Below, piece after piece: positions 37,243 through 46,442 of a DNA stretch of 64,000 nucleotides. The DNA is taken from positions 1,178,001 to 1,242,000 of the forward strand of contig NZ_CP125957.1 in the NCBI RefSeq assembly GCF_030064125.1. The letters run 5' to 3'. The DNA is from Pseudomonas sp. G2-4. Its GTDB lineage: Bacteria > Pseudomonadota > Gammaproteobacteria > Pseudomonadales > Pseudomonadaceae. The position numbers and the translations under genes are program-made. Each line of letters opens with the position of its first letter. Position 1 is the stretch's first letter. A model generated the notes under the pieces. The model ran no database searches and was not told where the DNA came from. It saw only the letters and a list, made by a program, of their open reading frames with translations.

Positions 37243-38338
37243 ATGGAAATCAACCCGATCCTTAACACCATCAAGGACCTGTCCGAGCGCTCCGAAACTA
37301 TTCGGGGGTATCTTTGACTACGATCAAAAGCATGAGCGTCTGACCGAGGTCAATCGCGAGCTTGAAGATCCGAACGTCTGGAACAAACCTGAATACGCCC
37401 AGGAACTGGGCCGCGAGCGTTCTGCGCTGGCGCAGATCGTCGAGACCCTGGACGAGTTGTCCAGCGGCCTGGCCGATTGCCGCGACCTGCTGGACATGGC
37501 TGTCGAAGAAAACGACGAAGGCGCGGTCGGCGATGTGGTCGCCGAGCTGACACGTCTCGACGAGGCCCTGGCCAAGCTGGAATTCCGTCGCATGTTCAGC
37601 GGCGAGATGGACATGAACAACGCCTACCTGGACATCCAGGCCGGTTCCGGCGGAACCGAGGCCCAGGACTGGGCCAACATCCTGCTGCGCATGTACCTGC
37701 GCTGGGCCGACAAACGCGGTTTCGACGCGACCATCATGGAGCTGTCGGCCGGTGAAGTCGCCGGGATCAAGGGCGCCACTGTGCACATCAAGGGCGAATA
37801 CGCCTTTGGCTGGCTGCGTACCGAGATCGGCGTGCACCGCCTGGTGCGCAAGAGCCCGTTCGACTCCGGCAACCGTCGCCACACCTCGTTCTCGGCCGTC
37901 TTCGTGTCGCCGGAAATCGATGACAACATCGAAATCGACATCAACCCGTCGGACCTGCGCATCGACACCTACCGTTCCTCCGGGGCCGGTGGCCAGCACG
38001 TTAACACCACCGATTCGGCCGTACGGATTACCCACGTACCGACCAATACCGTGGTCAGCTGCCAGAACGAGCGCTCCCAGCACGCCAACAAAGACACCGC
38101 GATGAAGATGTTGCGGGCCCGTTTGTACGAGCAGGAAGTGCAGAAGCGCAACGCGGCGTCCCAGGCCCTGGAAGACACCAAGTCGGACATCGGCTGGGGT
38201 CACCAGATCCGTTCGTACGTGCTCGACGCTTCGCGGATCAAGGACCTGCGCACCAACATCGAACGCAGCGACTGCGACAAGGTGCTCGACGGCGACATCG
38301 ACGAATACCTGGTGGCGAGCCTCAAACAAGGGCTGTAA
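37243..38338 (+). CDS. prfB: Peptide chain release factor 2, with programmed +1 frameshift
   Basis: Release factor for UAA and UGA codons. 24 codons are read from the ATG at 37243 to CTT at 37312-37314, then an in-frame TGA (37315-37317). Skipping the T at 37315 restores the frame from GAC at 37316 to the stop at 38338, giving 364 residues. The shift signal TAT-CTT-TGA-C with the G-rich CGGGGG Shine-Dalgarno-like block just before it matches the known site. SPF recognises the stop codon, and GAGGQHVN carries the GGQ motif for peptidyl-tRNA hydrolysis. lysS follows. Confidence 0.97.
37306..37318 (+). promoter_or_regulatory. Programmed +1 frameshift site of prfB
   Basis: The slippery CTT at 37312-37314, the in-frame TGA at 37315 and the C after it allow autoregulation: when RF2 is scarce the ribosome pauses and slips forward. 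The G-rich block lies three bases upstream of the CTT. Confidence 0.93.
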
Positions 38339-38446
38339 CGCGACACCCATGCGGTGGGCAGGCACGCTTCCACAGGAAGCGAGGCTTGCCCGCAAACTCC
38401 GGCCCGGGGCCGGGGGCAACGAACCTGTGATGGAATCCTTAAAGAC

Positions 38447-39949
<1,503 letters not shown>

Positions 39950-39960
39950 GTGTTTCAATT

Positions 39961-39990
39961 AAAAAGCCGCCTGGAAGGGCGGCTTTTTAT
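39961..39990 (+). terminator. Intrinsic terminator after lysS
   Basis: AAAAAGCCGCC and GGGCGGCTTTTT flank TGGAA, 12 bases after the lysS stop. Confidence 0.9.
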
Positions 39991-40050
39991 TGCCTGTCTG
40001 GTACAAACGTATCAAATGGTTACTTCTGAAATAGCGAGGAAAGACCTGTC

Positions 40051-40767
40051 GTGAATCGTGCAATGGTTCCAGAAGGTGCAGCGGGTGTTGCCACTGCTGT
40101 CGCTGAAAGTGTTCAGTACCAAGGCCGCAAGGCCAGCCGACAGGGCAGCGAACAGCGTCGCCAGGAGATTCTCGACGCCGCCATGCGCATTGTGGTGCGC
40201 GATGGCGTGCGGGCGGTACGGCACCGCGCCGTGGCTGCCGAAGCGGGCGTGCCGCTGTCGGCCACCACGTACTACTTCAAGGACATCGATGACCTGCTCA
40301 CCGATACCTTCGCCCAGTACGTGGAACGCAGCGCGGCGTTCATGGCCAAACTGTGGACCAATAATGAAGGCCTGTTGCGGGAAATGGTTGCCTACGGGGA
40401 CGGCAGCGCCGAGTCCCGTTCGCAACTGGCGGACGACATTGCCCGGCTGACCGCCGATTACGTGCAGCACCAACTGGACAGTCGCCGCGAATACCTGATG
40501 GCTGAACAGGCCTTCCGCCAGGAAGCGCTGCTCAACCCGCGCCTGGCGGAACTGGTGCGTTCCCACCAGCAGATCCTGTTGCACGGGACGTGTCAGTTTT
40601 TCCAGGTATTGGGCTCGCGCGAGCCGCAACAGGATGCCAAAGTGTTGACGGCGATAATCGGACGGATGGAATATCAGGGCTTGCTCAATGGCGCCGAGCC
40701 GGTCGCGGCAGAAGAAATGCTCGGCATCCTGACCCGCTACATGCACTTGGTACTGGCGTCGGTGTAG
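40051..40767 (+). CDS. TetR family transcriptional regulator
   Basis: 238 residues. The DNA-binding helices are in RRQEILDAAMRIVVRDGVRAVRHRAVAAEAGVPLSATTYYFKDIDDLLTDTF (residues 36-87). The rest is the ligand-binding core. A TetR gene downstream of lysS is conserved in pseudomonads, but its ligand is unknown. The GTG at 40051 is preferred because GAGGA lies 10 bases upstream; an ATG four codons later lacks a ribosome-binding site. Confidence 0.88.
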   Translation: MNRAMVPEGAAGVATAVAESVQYQGRKASRQGSEQRRQEILDAAMRIVVRDGVRAVRHRAVAAEAGVPLSATTYYFKDIDDLLTDTFAQYVERSAAFMAKLWTNNEGLLREMVAYGDGSAESRSQLADDIARLTADYVQHQLDSRREYLMAEQAFRQEALLNPRLAELVRSHQQILLHGTCQFFQVLGSREPQQDAKVLTAIIGRMEYQGLLNGAEPVAAEEMLGILTRYMHLVLASV

Positions 40768-40785
40768 TCGAAGCACCGCAGTCTA

Positions 40786-40880
40786 TGTGGCGAGGGAGCT
40801 TGCTCCCGCTTGAGTGCGCAGCACTCACCAAAAAAAGGGGGCCGCTGCGCAGCCCAGCGGGAGCAAGCTCCCTCGCCACA
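40786..40880. repeat. REP pair, family B
   Basis: Inverted copies of core GAGGGAGCTTGCTCCC between the TetR gene and the lipoprotein gene. Confidence 0.9.
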
Positions 40881-40915
40881 GAAGATAAAGGTGACATGTA
40901 CCATAGGGAGTTCAA

Positions 40916-41470
40916 ATGAAAGCCTGGCGTGCCGTTGTAATGGCCGTGTCGTTGCTGCTGCTCAGTGGCTGTCTGGTGTCCTTCAAGGCGCCGTTACCGG
41001 ACAGCGACGTGGCGCCCAAGGGCCTGCTCGGCCAATGGACCAGCACCAACGCCTGGGGTGAACCGCTGAACCTGGAGTTGACTGAGGTCGGCAAGCATCG
41101 CTACCAGGCCATCAGTTATTTCAGGGCCAGGCCCAGGGAGCGCGAAGCCCTCCCGCTGACCGTCTCGCGCCACGGCAGCCGCTGGTACCTGTCGGCCAAG
41201 GTGCCGGCCCGGTATGGCGGACACTATGTGATCGCCGGTTTCGAACTGACCGACAAGCAGGAACTGGTGGTCTACAACCTGGACCTGGAGCAGATCAACC
41301 AGGCTATCGGCCAGAAGATCCTCAGCGGCCAGCCGAACCAGAGCGAGGAAGGTGACGGCGTACTGGTGGACAGCGACATGAGCAAGGTTTTCAGCTACCT
41401 CGACGACCCGGCCAATTCCGATGTGTTCTCGGAGGCCGTGCGCTACCAGCGGCTGGACAAATCCCAATAA
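40916..41470 (+). CDS. Putative lipoprotein of unknown function
   Basis: 184 residues. The signal peptide MKAWRAVVMAVSLLLLSGC ends in a lipobox (LLSGC), so Cys19 is the likely lipidated residue. The mature part is small and beta-rich with no domain I recognise (GLLGQWTSTNAWGEPLNLELTEVGKHRYQAISYF). GGGAG precedes the ATG. Only 36 bases separate it from the HExxxH protein gene, so the two are probably one transcript. Confidence 0.85.
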   Translation: MKAWRAVVMAVSLLLLSGCLVSFKAPLPDSDVAPKGLLGQWTSTNAWGEPLNLELTEVGKHRYQAISYFRARPREREALPLTVSRHGSRWYLSAKVPARYGGHYVIAGFELTDKQELVVYNLDLEQINQAIGQKILSGQPNQSEEGDGVLVDSDMSKVFSYLDDPANSDVFSEAVRYQRLDKSQ

Positions 41471-41506
41471 TTGCAACAATCGGATGTTTTTTCACAGGAG
41501 TTCCGG

Positions 41507-42784
41507 GTGGACGATTACCAGCAGACGATACGCACCTTGTCCGATCGCATTGTGCTGGCGCAGACGCCGATTCGCATTCTCGACGCAGTGAAATGGGATG
41601 ACAGCATCCGCAAGGGTTTTCTCAAGGCCAAGGGCAAGGAAATGCCCGCCGTGGACCGTGATTATTACCTCAATCGGCCGCTGTCCTTCGACTCCAGCAA
41701 AGTGAAGCTGGAATTCCAGAACATCGAGCGCGACATCACCCGCCAGCTCGGCCAGTTCAACCCGGTTGGCCAGATCATGCGCCGCATGTGCAAGGAATAC
41801 CGCATGGTGGTGCGCATGCTCGAAGCACGCGGCACCGAGGATTTCGGGCTGATTTCCCAGGAGTTGTACGGCGCTGCTTCCGACGCCTTCCACGCCGGCG
41901 ACCCGACCCTGGCGGACCTGGGCCTGATGCTGTCCGACTACCTGAACAACATCGATGGCCGAGGTGACCTGAAGGACGAGCCGAAAATCCTGACGGCCAA
42001 GGACGCCGTCAGCCTGCTGCAACATCGTCTCAACCGGGTATTCGGCGAAGCTGAAGAGACTATCCGGGTGTTCGAGTCCGACGGAATCGTGGCTGACGCA
42101 GCGGCGGGCGCCGACTACATCAAGATCCGCACCGATGCGATGTTCAACGACCGTGACGTGCGGGCCCTGGAGGTCCACGAGGGGCTGGTGCATGTCGGCA
42201 CCACCCTTAACGGCCAGAACCAGCCGATCTGCACGTTCCTGTCCAAGGGCCCACCCTCGTCCACCGTGACCCAGGAAGGCCTGGCGATCCTGATGGAAAT
42301 CATCACCTTCGCATCCTACCCGAGTCGCCTGCGCAAACTCACCAACCGCACCCGGGCCATCCATATGGTGGAGGAGGGCGCCGATTTCCTGCAGATCTTC
42401 GAGTTCTTCCGTGAGCAAGGGTTTGAAATGGCCGAAAGCTACGGCAACGCCAGTCGGGTTTTCCGTGGTTCGGTGCCGACCGGTCTGCCATTCACCAAAG
42501 ACTTGTCCTACCTCAAGGGCTTCATCATGGTTTACAACTACATTCAGTTGGCCGTGCGCAAGGGCAAGCTGGAACAGGTGCCGTTGCTGTTCTGCGGCAA
42601 GACCACCCTGGAGGACATGCGCACTTTGCGGCAACTGGTGGACGAAGGCCTGGTGGTACCGCCCAAGTACCTGCCCGAACAGTTCCGCGACATGAACGCG
42701 CTATCGGCCTGGATGTGTTTCTCCAACTTCCTGAACCATCTGAGCCTGGATCGGATCGAAGCGGATTATTCCAATATCCTTTAA
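41507..42784 (+). CDS. DUF1704 (QEGLA motif) protein, predicted metallopeptidase
   Basis: 425-residue cytoplasmic protein of the family named flavohemoglobin-expression-modulating QEGLA motif protein. Two motifs are visible: HEGLVH (His224-Glu225...His229, HExxxH) and QEGLA (Glu257), spaced like a gluzincin zinc site. Eukaryotic DUF1704 proteins (MATCAP/TMCP) are tubulin carboxypeptidases with this arrangement, so a zinc peptidase activity is inferred here, not proven. Starts at the GTG at 41507 with GGAG before it. The frame is open to 41471, an upstream TTG. Confidence 0.86.
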   Translation: MDDYQQTIRTLSDRIVLAQTPIRILDAVKWDDSIRKGFLKAKGKEMPAVDRDYYLNRPLSFDSSKVKLEFQNIERDITRQLGQFNPVGQIMRRMCKEYRMVVRMLEARGTEDFGLISQELYGAASDAFHAGDPTLADLGLMLSDYLNNIDGRGDLKDEPKILTAKDAVSLLQHRLNRVFGEAEETIRVFESDGIVADAAAGADYIKIRTDAMFNDRDVRALEVHEGLVHVGTTLNGQNQPICTFLSKGPPSSTVTQEGLAILMEIITFASYPSRLRKLTNRTRAIHMVEEGADFLQIFEFFREQGFEMAESYGNASRVFRGSVPTGLPFTKDLSYLKGFIMVYNYIQLAVRKGKLEQVPLLFCGKTTLEDMRTLRQLVDEGLVVPPKYLPEQFRDMNALSAWMCFSNFLNHLSLDRIEADYSNIL

Positions 42785-42801
42785 TCACAACACAGCCCCC
42801 C

Positions 42802-42890
42802 TGTGGGAGCGAGCTTGCTCGCGATAGCGTCAGGGCAGTCAACACAGCTGTGACTGAACCGCCGCTATCGCGAGCAAGCTCGCTCCCACA
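42802..42890. repeat. REP pair, family A
   Basis: Forward then reverse copies of core GAGCGAGCTTGCTCGC, in the gap before the hydrolase gene. Confidence 0.9.
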
Positions 42891-42932
42891 AGGAGGTTAT
42901 GTTTCAACCCTGATCTTGCGAGGTTTCACCGG

Positions 42933-43838
42933 ATGCGAATCCTCGGCATCTTTTGCCTGCTGCTGACCCTGGGCGGTTGTAGCTCGCTGCTGTTCTACCC
43001 CGAACGCGGCCTGCCATTCACGCCGGAGCGGGCCAAGCTTGAGTATCGCGACGTCACCCTGACCACGGCCGACGGCCTCAAGCTCCACGGCTGGTGGCTG
43101 CCGGTCAAACAGGGTGTCGAGGTCAAGGGCACGGTGCTGCATTTGCACGGCAACGGCGGCAACCTGGCCTGGCACCTGGGCGGGAGCTGGTGGTTGCCGG
43201 AGCAGGGGTATCAGGTGTTGATGCTCGACTACCGTGGTTACGGCCTGTCCGAAGGTGAGCCGAGCCTGCCGGCGATCTATCAGGACATCGACGCGGCATT
43301 CAAATGGCTCGACCAATCGCCCGAGGTCCAGGGCAAGCCGCTGGTGCTGCTCGGCCAAAGCCTGGGCGGTGCATTGGCGGTGCATTATCTGGTCGATCAT
43401 CCACAGCGCCAGGCGCAACTCAAGGCCCTGGTGCTTGATGGCGTGCCCGCCAGTTATCGCGACGTCGGGCGTTTCGCGCTGAGTACTTCCTGGTTGACCT
43501 GGGGGTTGCAGGTGCCGCTGTCCTGGCTGGTGCCCGACGGCGACAGCGCAATCGGCTCGGTGGCGCAATTGAATGGCGTGCCGAAATTGATCTACCACAG
43601 CCTGGATGATCCTATCGTGCCTCTTTCCAATGGCATCCGTCTGTATCAAGCTGCGCCCCCGCCCCGGGTCCTGCAACTGACCCGCGGCGGGCATGTGCAG
43701 ACGTTCGCCGACCCGGTCTGGCGCACGGTGATGCTGCGCTACCTCGACGATCCCCAGCACTTCGACGGCCTGCGCCGCCTGGGCGAGGTCCCGAATTACC
43801 CGAAATCACCCGTTGAATCTTCTGAGAGTGCGCAATGA
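42933..43838 (+). CDS. Alpha/beta hydrolase, lipoprotein
   Basis: 301 residues. The N-terminus MRILGIFCLLLTLGGC is a lipoprotein signal with Cys16 in the lipobox, so the protein is probably anchored to a membrane and faces the periplasm. The hydrolase core shows HGNGGN (oxyanion hole), DYRGYG, nucleophile Ser143 in GQSLGG, the acidic residue in YHSLDDPIVPLSNG and the histidine in RGGHVQTF. No substrate is known. Its stop overlaps the next gene by four bases. Confidence 0.92.
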   Translation: MRILGIFCLLLTLGGCSSLLFYPERGLPFTPERAKLEYRDVTLTTADGLKLHGWWLPVKQGVEVKGTVLHLHGNGGNLAWHLGGSWWLPEQGYQVLMLDYRGYGLSEGEPSLPAIYQDIDAAFKWLDQSPEVQGKPLVLLGQSLGGALAVHYLVDHPQRQAQLKALVLDGVPASYRDVGRFALSTSWLTWGLQVPLSWLVPDGDSAIGSVAQLNGVPKLIYHSLDDPIVPLSNGIRLYQAAPPPRVLQLTRGGHVQTFADPVWRTVMLRYLDDPQHFDGLRRLGEVPNYPKSPVESSESAQ

Positions 43839-44164
43839 GCGAAGAACGTAACGCCATCCCCCTGATCATCACCGGTACCTGCAGCATCCTCGGTACCGTC
43901 GCGGTGCTGTGGTACTACGGTTACCTGCACTTCGCCAAGCCCGAGGACGCGTTGCTGCTCGACCAATTCACCATGCTCAAGACCGTGCCGGGCGAAGACT
44001 ACAAAGTCTCCCTGGAGCCGGCGCCCCAGGTGGCCCAGTGCATCGACGGCGTGCTGGTGTTGTTCGACACCGAACAAAAAGGCCTGACCGGGGTGCTGAT
44101 CAACGAGAAGAAGCGCGCGGTGCGGTGCATGGGGCAGGAGACGCCGCAGAAGCTGCAGCCGTAA
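43835..44164 (+). CDS. Small single-span membrane protein
   Basis: 109 residues with one hydrophobic segment (about residues 9-28: PLIITGTCSILGTVAVLWYYGY) and a soluble C-terminal part containing two cysteines (Cys69 and Cys98). No family recognised. The start lies in ATGA overlapping the hydrolase stop, so the two proteins are made together and may act together at the membrane. Confidence 0.82.
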   Translation: MSEERNAIPLIITGTCSILGTVAVLWYYGYLHFAKPEDALLLDQFTMLKTVPGEDYKVSLEPAPQVAQCIDGVLVLFDTEQKGLTGVLINEKKRAVRCMGQETPQKLQP

Positions 44165-44192
44165 CCCAATCCCAAGGACACCACAATTCCAC

Positions 44193-44281
44193 TGTGGGAG
44201 CGAGCCTGCTCGCGAAAGCGGTGGATCATTCACAGCTGTATTGACTGACCTGCCGCCATCGCGAGCAAGCTCGCTCCCACA
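44193..44281. repeat. REP pair, family A
   Basis: Forward copy with the loop variant GAGCGAGCCTGCTCGC, then a reverse copy of the standard core. Confidence 0.9.
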
Positions 44282-44314
44282 GGGAATGTGTACAGCCAAA
44301 CATATTCGTCCATG

Positions 44315-44350
44315 AAAAAGCCCCGCCTGATTAACTCAGACGGGGCTTTT
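44315..44350. terminator. Bidirectional terminator between converging genes
   Basis: AAAAAGCCCCG and CGGGGCTTTT arms around a 15-base loop. It lies between the forward hydrolase pair and the reverse OmpA-like gene and has A/T runs on both sides. Confidence 0.9.
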
Positions 44351-44367
44351 CAGTTGCACTCAACCGA

Positions 44368-45159
44368 TCAATTGGCGCTCATGGTCGAACGCGGGGCGAC
44401 GGGTTGGTTGTCGTTGGAAATGGTCACTTCCACCCGACGGTTCATGGCGCGGCCAGAGACGCTGTTGTTGTCGGCCACCGCGAATTCCTTGCCATAACCC
44501 TGGGTCACGATGCGGGCCGGGTCGACGCCCATCTTCACCAGCTCGGTGCGCACGGAACCCGCGCGGCGCTCCGACAGCGACTGGTTGTAGGAATCCGAAC
44601 CGGTACTGTCGGTGTAACCTTCGATGATCACCTTGCGGTCCGGGTTTTCCTGAAGGAACTGAGCCAGTTTGTTCACATTGACCAAGCCGCTGGAGCGCAA
44701 GTCGGACTTGTTGGTGGCAAACAGCACGTCGCCGAAAGTCACCAGGGTGCCGCGTTCGGTCTGCTTGGCGTTCAGGCTGTCCTGCAGTTGCTTGATCTGT
44801 GCATTACGCGCATCGAGCAATGCACGAGCGCGCTGGTCGCCGGCGTTTTTCAGTTCGGCTTCGGCGTTGCGCAGGGCGATGGTCTGCTTGGCCACTTCAA
44901 CGCGTTGGTTGGTCAGATAGGCCAACTGGTCAACCTTGGCTTCGTCTTCCTTCTCCAGATAGGCCTTGTCGGCCTTGGCCAGGAAGTCAGCTGCGTCCTT
45001 GGTTTCCAAGGCGGCGACTTTGGTGGCTGAGGGGTCAGCCTGCAGGCCGTTGTAGTTGGTGCGAGCCTGTTCCAGGTTCGCGTTCGGGTCGGTGGAGCAA
45101 GCGGCCAGCGCTACGCAGGCGGCAAGCAAGGCGGGCATCATCAAGTGTTTGTGCATCAT
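44368..45159 (-). CDS. lptF: OmpA family lipoprotein (LptF-like)
   Basis: 263-residue lipoprotein. Signal MMHKHLMMPALLAACVALAAC with Cys21 in the lipobox. The middle is a coiled-coil DUF4398-like region rich in Ala, Glu and Gln (EVAKQTIALRNAEAELKNA). The C-terminal OmpA-like domain binds peptidoglycan (FGDVLFATNKSDLRSSGL, then VIIEGYTDSTGSDSYNQSLSERRAGSVRTEL). Order and size match P. aeruginosa LptF (PA3692), an AlgU-dependent outer-membrane protein. The first of two adjacent ATGs is used. Confidence 0.88.
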   Translation of the reverse strand: MMHKHLMMPALLAACVALAACSTDPNANLEQARTNYNGLQADPSATKVAALETKDAADFLAKADKAYLEKEDEAKVDQLAYLTNQRVEVAKQTIALRNAEAELKNAGDQRARALLDARNAQIKQLQDSLNAKQTERGTLVTFGDVLFATNKSDLRSSGLVNVNKLAQFLQENPDRKVIIEGYTDSTGSDSYNQSLSERRAGSVRTELVKMGVDPARIVTQGYGKEFAVADNNSVSGRAMNRRVEVTISNDNQPVAPRSTMSAN

Positions 45160-45207
45160 AGTCTGTCGTCCTTTTAACAATGAGAAGTACGTCGTGGCGC
45201 GAACGGT

Positions 45208-45606
45208 TTACTGAACCTTGTTCATGCCTTCCTGACGCAGTTCCTGAACCCCTTTCTGGGAATCCTTGAGTGCTTGTTCAGCCTTGGCGGCCTGAGCCTT
45301 GCGCTCGGCGACGCGGGCATCCCATTCGGCCTGTTCGGCCAGACGCTTGGCTTCGTCGTATTTTTTGTCGTGCATGGCCATCTCGGCCTGCTTGAGCTTG
45401 TCTTGGGCCGACTTCATTTCCACGGCGGCGAATTCAGTACCACCGGCGCTGACCGCGCTGTTGACCGCCGATTGGGTCACGGCGTATTGCTCGGAAGGTG
45501 GATTGCCGGCACAGCCGGCCAGGATGAAGCTGCTACCGATAGCCAGGGCAGCCAACTTCAGGCCGCGCAGGCCAGTGGATGAGGGTTTGGCAGTGCAGGT
45601 ATTCAT
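45208..45606 (-). CDS. DUF4398 lipoprotein upstream of lptF
   Basis: 132 residues. Signal peptide to Cys32 in SFILAGC. The mature part is a charged helix (DKLKQAEMAMHDKKYDEAKRLAEQAEWDARVAERKAQAAKAEQALKD), the same kind of coiled-coil as in the middle of its neighbour. Starts at the ATG at 45606 with GGAG nine bases before. It leads the two-gene unit with the OmpA-like lipoprotein and should be transcribed from the AlgU-type promoter at 45737-45764. Confidence 0.88.
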   Translation of the reverse strand: MNTCTAKPSSTGLRGLKLAALAIGSSFILAGCAGNPPSEQYAVTQSAVNSAVSAGGTEFAAVEMKSAQDKLKQAEMAMHDKKYDEAKRLAEQAEWDARVAERKAQAAKAEQALKDSQKGVQELRQEGMNKVQ

Positions 45607-45736
45607 AGGCTTCAACTCCATTGGGGAAATTCCTGAAAAACGACTGATCCATGCTGGGACCGAAGCCTTGACGTCTGTGTTGGCGCTGGCGCCAGGGCGC
45701 GTTTATTTAAACGACTGTTCCAGTATGGTTACTCGG

Positions 45737-45764
45737 TGTGACCCGAGGCGTTTTTCAAAAGTTC
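45737..45764 (-). promoter_or_regulatory. AlgU (sigma-22/RpoE-type) promoter of the DUF4398-lptF operon
   Basis: On the minus strand a perfect -35 GAACTT (45759-45764) is followed by a 17-base spacer and a -10 TCACA (45737-45741). The consensus is GAACTT-N16/17-TCTGA. The -10 ends about 130 bases before the ATG. The orthologous lptF promoter of P. aeruginosa is AlgU-dependent. Confidence 0.75.
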
Positions 45765-45850
45765 AGCGAAGATGGCCAATAGCCAAAAGAATTACTGACT
45801 GATTGGTCAATGCTAAAAAAAGCTGAACTTTCCCGGCGCGCGGCGGTATG

Positions 45851-45883
45851 CCCGGCGCTGGGTGAGGCTTTAGCAGCGCCGGG
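45851..45883 (-). terminator. Hairpin after the small minus-strand gene
   Basis: Arms CCCGGCGCTG and CAGCGCCGGG pair perfectly, and the flanks pair further. It lies 23 bases after the stop of the gene at 45907. An A/T tract (GCTTTTTTTAGC on the minus strand) follows 29 bases later, so termination is plausible but not classical. Confidence 0.5.
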
Positions 45884-45906
45884 TATCGCCATCTGTAATG
45901 GAAAAA

Positions 45907-46251
45907 TCAGTGCTTGGATTTGTCGCTTTGCGAGGAGAGTTCGTGCAGGTGGCGGCGGGACAAGGCGAGAAAACGCGGGGTCGGCCCGACATCTTCGTAC
46001 AGCGGGTCACCTTCTTCATCGGTGGCTACCACTTGCGAACCCTTGATGTAGGGGAAGCTCGCTTCCAGCTCTTCCAACGCCGCGCCGATCAACTCGCCCA
46101 GCAGTTCTTCGGGGTGGCGCTTGGGGTACATGTCGCAGATTGCCGCCAGCCGTGCGGCAGCTTCCACGTCCAGGTGAATCGTGTAGCCAGTCTGGGTCAG
46201 GCGACCCTTGGCATTTTCTTCCCAGTGTTGGGCGAGCTCACGGATTTTCAT
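45907..46251 (-). CDS. Conserved small protein, annotated in pseudomonads as pilin assembly protein
   Basis: 114-residue cytoplasmic protein without a signal or membrane segment. The start is MKIRELAQHWEENAKGRLTQTGYTIHLDVEAAARLAAICDMYPKRHPEELLGELIGAALEELEASFPYI, and the end is acidic and basic by turns. Its homologues carry the name pilin assembly or type 1 pili tip component without a known role. It lies between the lptF unit and ppc and is transcribed away from ppc. Confidence 0.75.
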   Translation of the reverse strand: MKIRELAQHWEENAKGRLTQTGYTIHLDVEAAARLAAICDMYPKRHPEELLGELIGAALEELEASFPYIKGSQVVATDEEGDPLYEDVGPTPRFLALSRRHLHELSSQSDKSKH

Positions 46252-46442
46252 GATGACCTCAATAAGCTTGCTCGTGGCAGGCGGTGAGTGACAAGCCGTT
46301 GTGTGGCTTATCTATCAGACTAGCTTTGTCCGACAAGGTTTAAAGTCCCTTCGTCGCTTGTCATAACCGACAGGCATCGGCACTCTCTAGGTCATGCGTC
46401 TAACCCGATAGCTGTCCGGACCTTTTTGCTGGAGAACTGCTG

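Noticed and set aside
45810..46046. 78-codon forward frame between the lipoprotein pair and ppc
   Set aside because: It overlaps the supported minus-strand gene and a terminator-like hairpin, and has shadow composition.
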